From: an uncultured Oscillibacter sp.
GTDB lineage: Bacteria; Bacillota; Clostridia; Oscillospirales; Oscillospiraceae
Reading direction: 5' to 3'
Length of the DNA: 64,000 nt
Assembly (NCBI GenBank): GCA_910584995.1
Contig: CAJUDW010000011.1
Coordinates: 6,732-70,731 of the forward strand
Shown: positions 60,889 through 64,000 of the stretch, piece after piece
Numbering within the stretch: the stretch's first letter is position 1
How the letters are laid out: every line of letters begins with the position of its first letter
Position numbers and translations under genes: made by a program
The notes under the pieces: model-generated
What the model was told of the DNA's origin: nothing
Databases searched by the model: none
What the model saw: only the letters and a program-made list of their open reading frames with translations

Positions 60889-62247
60889 ATGGCCAGTTTG
60901 TTGATCAAAAACGCCGCTGCCATTGTCACCTGCGACGCCGCAGATACCGTTTACGAAAACGCCGGGCTGCTCATCGAGGACGGGGCTATCACTTACATGG
61001 GCCCGGAGGACCGGGCGGCGGAGGAAACCCTGGACGCCCGGGGCTGCATCGTCTATCCCGGCCTGGTGAACACCCACCACCACCTCTATCAGACCTTCAG
61101 CCGGAACCTGCCCCAGGTACAGAACCTGGAACTCTTTGACTGGCTCCGGTCCCTTTATGAAATCTGGAAGAACCTGGACCCGGATATCGTCTATGCCAGC
61201 GCTCTAACGGGCCTTGGGGAACTGATGAAAACCGGCTGCACCACCTGCTTTGACCACCACTACGTCTTCCCCCGCGGCCATTCCCAGGGGCTTCTGGAAT
61301 CACAGTTCGCCGCGGCGGAGGTCTTGGGCATCCGCCTCGCCGCCTCCCGGGGCAGCATGGATCTCTCCAAAAAGGACGGCGGCCTGCCGCCGGACAGCGT
61401 TGTCCAGACTGTGGACGAGATCCTCCGGGATTGCCGGGACGCCGTGGAGAAATTCCACGATCCCAAGCCCTTCTCCCGGCGGACGGTGGCCCTGGCCCCC
61501 TGCTCCCCCTTCAGCGTTTCGGAGGAACTGCTGCGCCAATCCGCCCTGCTGGCCCGGGATCTGGGCGTCCGGCTCCACACCCACCTCTGCGAGACAAAGG
61601 ACGAGGAGCGGTTCGTGCTGGAGCGGTTCGGGGTCCGGCCTCTGGCCTATATGGAATCCCTGGGCTGGACCGGGCCGGACGTCTGGTACGCCCACGGCAT
61701 CCACTTCAACGACGAAGAACTGCGCCTTCTGGCAAAGACCGGCACCGGCGTGGCCCACTGCCCCATCTCCAACATGAAACTCAGTTCCGGCGTGTGCCGG
61801 GTGCCGGAACTCCTGCGGCTGGGGGTGCCGGTGGGCCTGGCCGTGGACGGCTCCGCCAGCAATGACGGCTCCAACCTCCTGGAGGAACTGCGGGTGGCCT
61901 ATCTCCTCCACCGCCTCCACGCCAGCGATAAGGCCCCCAGCGGCTATGACATCCTGAAAATGGCCACCGCCGGAGGGGCGCGGCTCCTTGGCCGCACGGA
62001 CATCGGCTCCCTGGAGGTAGGCAAGGCCGGGGATCTCTTCCTGCTGGACACCCGCCGCCTGGAACTGACAGGGGCCGATCTGGATCCCAAGTCCCTGCTG
62101 GGGACCGTGGGCTGGAAGGGCCCGGTGGACTATACCGTAGCAGGCGGCAGGATCACCGTCCGCCAGGGCCGCCTGACGGGCGTGGATGAGGAAAAGGCCG
62201 CCCGGGAGGCCTCTGCCCTGGTGCGGGATTATCTGGCCCGCCCGTAA
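60889..62247 (+). CDS. Amidohydrolase, 8-oxoguanine deaminase-like
   Basis: 452 aa metal-dependent deaminase of the AtzB/8-oxoguanine deaminase branch. Metal and catalytic residues: HHH in PGLVNTHHHLYQTF, the His of LGVRLHTHLCETKDE with its Glu, and the Asp in VDGSASND. The N-terminal ASLLIKNAAAIVTCD and CTTCFDHHYVFPRG fit this branch. It would remove the exocyclic or C2 amino group from an oxidised purine or similar ring. ATG 60889 has AGGAGG upstream. glpK follows 56 nt later on the same strand. Confidence 0.82.
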   Translation: MASLLIKNAAAIVTCDAADTVYENAGLLIEDGAITYMGPEDRAAEETLDARGCIVYPGLVNTHHHLYQTFSRNLPQVQNLELFDWLRSLYEIWKNLDPDIVYASALTGLGELMKTGCTTCFDHHYVFPRGHSQGLLESQFAAAEVLGIRLAASRGSMDLSKKDGGLPPDSVVQTVDEILRDCRDAVEKFHDPKPFSRRTVALAPCSPFSVSEELLRQSALLARDLGVRLHTHLCETKDEERFVLERFGVRPLAYMESLGWTGPDVWYAHGIHFNDEELRLLAKTGTGVAHCPISNMKLSSGVCRVPELLRLGVPVGLAVDGSASNDGSNLLEELRVAYLLHRLHASDKAPSGYDILKMATAGGARLLGRTDIGSLEVGKAGDLFLLDTRRLELTGADLDPKSLLGTVGWKGPVDYTVAGGRITVRQGRLTGVDEEKAAREASALVRDYLARP

Positions 62248-62303
62248 CCGCCATTACCCCCCCCAAAAAAAAGTTTTCCCCACAGATAAAGGAGGCGTCA
62301 GCC

Positions 62304-63791
62304 GTGGAAAAATACATCATCGCCCTGGATCAGGGTACAACCAGCAGCCGCTGCATCCTCTTTGACCAGAGGCAAAACATTGTGGAAATGGCCCAGAAGG
62401 AGTTTACCCAATTCTATCCCAAGCCCGGCTGGGTGGAGCACGACCCCATGGAGATCTACTCCAGCCAGTACGGCGTTTTCAGCGAGGTGCTGGCCAAAAG
62501 CGGCGTATCCCCGCAGCAGATCGCGGGAGTGGGCATCACCAACCAGCGGGAGACCACCATCGTCTGGGACAAGGACACCGGACGGCCCGTATGCAACGCC
62601 ATTGTCTGGCAGTGCCGCCGGACAGCGGAACTCTGCGAGGAACTGAAAAAGGATCAGGTATTCTCCCGCCTTGTCCGGGAACGGACGGGGCTTCTGGTGG
62701 ACGCCTACTTCTCCGCCACGAAAATCAAATGGATCCTGGACAACATCCCCCATGCCCGGCAGCAGGCGGAATTGGGGCAGCTTCTCTTCGGCACCGTGGA
62801 CACCTGGCTCATCTGGAAACTCACCGGCGGCAGGGTGCATGTCACCGATTTCACCAACGCCAGCCGCACCATGCTCTTTGACATCGAACATCTCTGCTGG
62901 GACAAGGCGATCTGCGCCCGCCTGGGCATTCCCATGGGGATGCTGCCGGAGGTGCGGCCTTGCAGCGAGGTTTACGGCACGGTGAATATCCAGGGCACAG
63001 AAGTGCCCATCGCGGGTATTGCCGGGGATCAGCAGGCGGCGCTTTTCGGCCAGGCCTGCTTCTCAGCCGGGGAGGCGAAAAACACCTATGGCACCGGCTG
63101 TTTCCTGTTGATGAACACCGGCGATCAGCTGGTCCGCAGCCGTCACGGGCTGGTGAGCACCGTCGCCGCAGGCCTTGGCAGCAGGGCCCAGTATGCTCTG
63201 GAGGGCAGCGTCTTTGTAGGCGGGGCCGTGGTGCAGTGGCTTCGGGACGAGTTGCGCCTTATCTCCGAGGCAGCGGATACGGAGTATTTTGCCCAGAAGG
63301 TGCCGGACAGCGCCGGCGTCTATGTGGTGCCCGCCTTCACGGGGCTGGGGGCTCCCCACTGGGATATGTACGCCCGGGGGGCCATCCTGGGCCTGAGCCG
63401 GGGGGCCGGGCGGAACCATATTATCCGGGCGGCGCTGGAATCCGTGGCCTACCAGACCGGGGATGTACTCCGGGCCATGGAGGAGGACGCCGGCGCGCCG
63501 CTGAAGGAACTGCGGGTAGACGGCGGGGCTTCCGCCAACAATTTCCTCATGCAGTTCCAGGCAGATATTGTTGGCCGGGACATCCTCCGCCCCATGATCC
63601 GTGAGACCACCGCCCTGGGGGCGGCATACCTGGCGGGGCTGGCCACCGGCGTCTGGAAGGATCAGGAGGAGATCCGGAGCCAGTGGACCCTGGATCGCCG
63701 CTTTACACCCCAGATTGAACAGGAGCGGCGGGAAGCCCTGCTGGCAGGCTGGAACCGGGCCGTAGAGCGGGCCAAAGGCTGGGAAGGCTAG
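62304..63791 (+). CDS. glpK: Glycerol kinase
   Basis: 495 aa, normal length. Phosphorylates glycerol to glycerol-3-phosphate. Motifs: phosphate-binding LDQGTTSSR, GITNQRET with catalytic region, GTVDTWLIWKLTGG, NASRTMLFDI, GIAGDQQAALFGQ and VPAFTGLGAPHWD. Start is GTG at 62304, AAAGGAGG upstream. It lies 56 nt after the deaminase gene with a poly-C/poly-A stretch between, perhaps co-transcribed. No glpF or glpD is present. Confidence 0.96.
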   Translation: MEKYIIALDQGTTSSRCILFDQRQNIVEMAQKEFTQFYPKPGWVEHDPMEIYSSQYGVFSEVLAKSGVSPQQIAGVGITNQRETTIVWDKDTGRPVCNAIVWQCRRTAELCEELKKDQVFSRLVRERTGLLVDAYFSATKIKWILDNIPHARQQAELGQLLFGTVDTWLIWKLTGGRVHVTDFTNASRTMLFDIEHLCWDKAICARLGIPMGMLPEVRPCSEVYGTVNIQGTEVPIAGIAGDQQAALFGQACFSAGEAKNTYGTGCFLLMNTGDQLVRSRHGLVSTVAAGLGSRAQYALEGSVFVGGAVVQWLRDELRLISEAADTEYFAQKVPDSAGVYVVPAFTGLGAPHWDMYARGAILGLSRGAGRNHIIRAALESVAYQTGDVLRAMEEDAGAPLKELRVDGGASANNFLMQFQADIVGRDILRPMIRETTALGAAYLAGLATGVWKDQEEIRSQWTLDRRFTPQIEQERREALLAGWNRAVERAKGWEG

Positions 63792-63856
63792 GCCGGAAAC
63801 AGGGCGCAGACTTCTGGGGAGGCTTTTCCGGTTTTTCAGGTATTATTGAGAGATGG

Positions 63857-63892
63857 AAAAGGGCATGGCGCGCAGGCGCCATGCCCTTTTTT
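63857..63892 (+). terminator. glpK terminator
   Basis: 15-bp perfect stem AAAAGGGCATGGCGC (63857-63871) and GCGCCATGCCCTTTT (63876-63890), loop GCAG, plus TT. Confidence 0.85.
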
Positions 63893-64000
63893 GATCATTT
63901 TTGCGCTCTCGGAAATGAATCCCGGCAGGTTCGAGGTTTTGCCTCCGGCAAAACCCTCGGACGCCGCACTTGCGGCGGATCCGCACCGGGAAATGTGCGC
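63893..64000. other. Non-coding right edge with hairpins
   Basis: About 108 bp with a stem GAGGTTTTGCC / GGCAAAACCCTC (about 63934-63959) and a second GC-rich one. No gene can be read; the style recalls the hairpins of the 27619-28226 element but the sequence is different. Confidence 0.35.

Noticed and set aside
63931..63945. GGTTCGA resembling a tRNA T-loop near the right edge
   Set aside because: No acceptor stem, D-arm or anticodon arm can be folded around it.

Overview
The window is a GC-rich stretch (about 60% G+C by eye, with one AT-rich patch) of a Gram-positive-type bacterial chromosome. Strong AGGAGG ribosome-binding sites, GTG and TTG starts, RNase Y, a Thr T-box, SLH-domain surface proteins, two ECF sigma factors, a ClpE-type ATPase, a threonyl-tRNA synthetase without TGS domain and EFR1-type ferredoxin all fit an anaerobic Clostridia member, most likely a gut Oscillospiraceae relative. 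No tRNA or rRNA gene, CRISPR array, insertion sequence or prophage was recognised.

Layout. 1-3348: edge of a cysteine desulfurase gene, divergent mtaB-HD phosphohydrolase pair, DUF2461 gene. 3606-11273: alpha-galactoside locus (lipoprotein, two permeases, GH36 alpha-galactosidase) bracketed by two AraC regulators. 11364-13147: ACT-domain/PFL pair. 13367-23616: a long leftward operon from one strong promoter (methyltransferase, VanZ, EcfA1-EcfA2-EcfT, TruA, DUF5711, CvpA, ClpE, small Cys-rich protein, EFR1 ferredoxin). 23664-27576: a tiny two-hairpin RNA ahead of degV, a ferritin-like gene, and a two-gene SufC/SufB-like unit. 27619-29166: accessory patch with a 608-bp imperfect palindrome, two tandem XRE regulators and a divergent 86-aa gene. 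29241-33287: RNase Y, cell-wall amidase, RlmI-like methyltransferase. 33878-39804: MacA/MacB-like exporter operon ending in an SLH surface protein. 40235-46365: a frameshifted SnoaL-like gene, TRAP-TAXI transporter with a rearranged binding protein, thrS with its T-box. 46498-50908: a frameshifted DUF3788 gene, a SigV/RsiV-like pair, an unknown protein and an SLH/Ig-like protein. 51012-53520: RodA-type glycosyltransferase, tsaE-tsaB. 53710-58882: iolD-iolB and a PAS-repeat protein. 59045-63791: a second ECF sigma operon, an amidohydrolase resembling 8-oxoguanine deaminase, and glpK.

Most interesting points. (1) The TAXI-family solute-binding lipoprotein at 42871-43914 carries its normally C-terminal segment in front of its normally N-terminal segment and ends where the two are normally joined: it looks circularly permuted. 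(2) A 608-bp non-coding element at 27619-28226 consists of two diverged inverted copies whose internal hairpins keep pairing through compensatory changes. (3) A promoter, two adjacent hairpins with complementary loops and a terminator, all within about 90 bp, precede degV. (4) The MacAB-like exporter shares its operon with an SLH surface protein, and a two-site direct repeat lies just upstream of its promoter. (5) A four-module PAS protein ends in what looks like a histidine-kinase dimerisation remnant without phospho-acceptor or ATPase domain.
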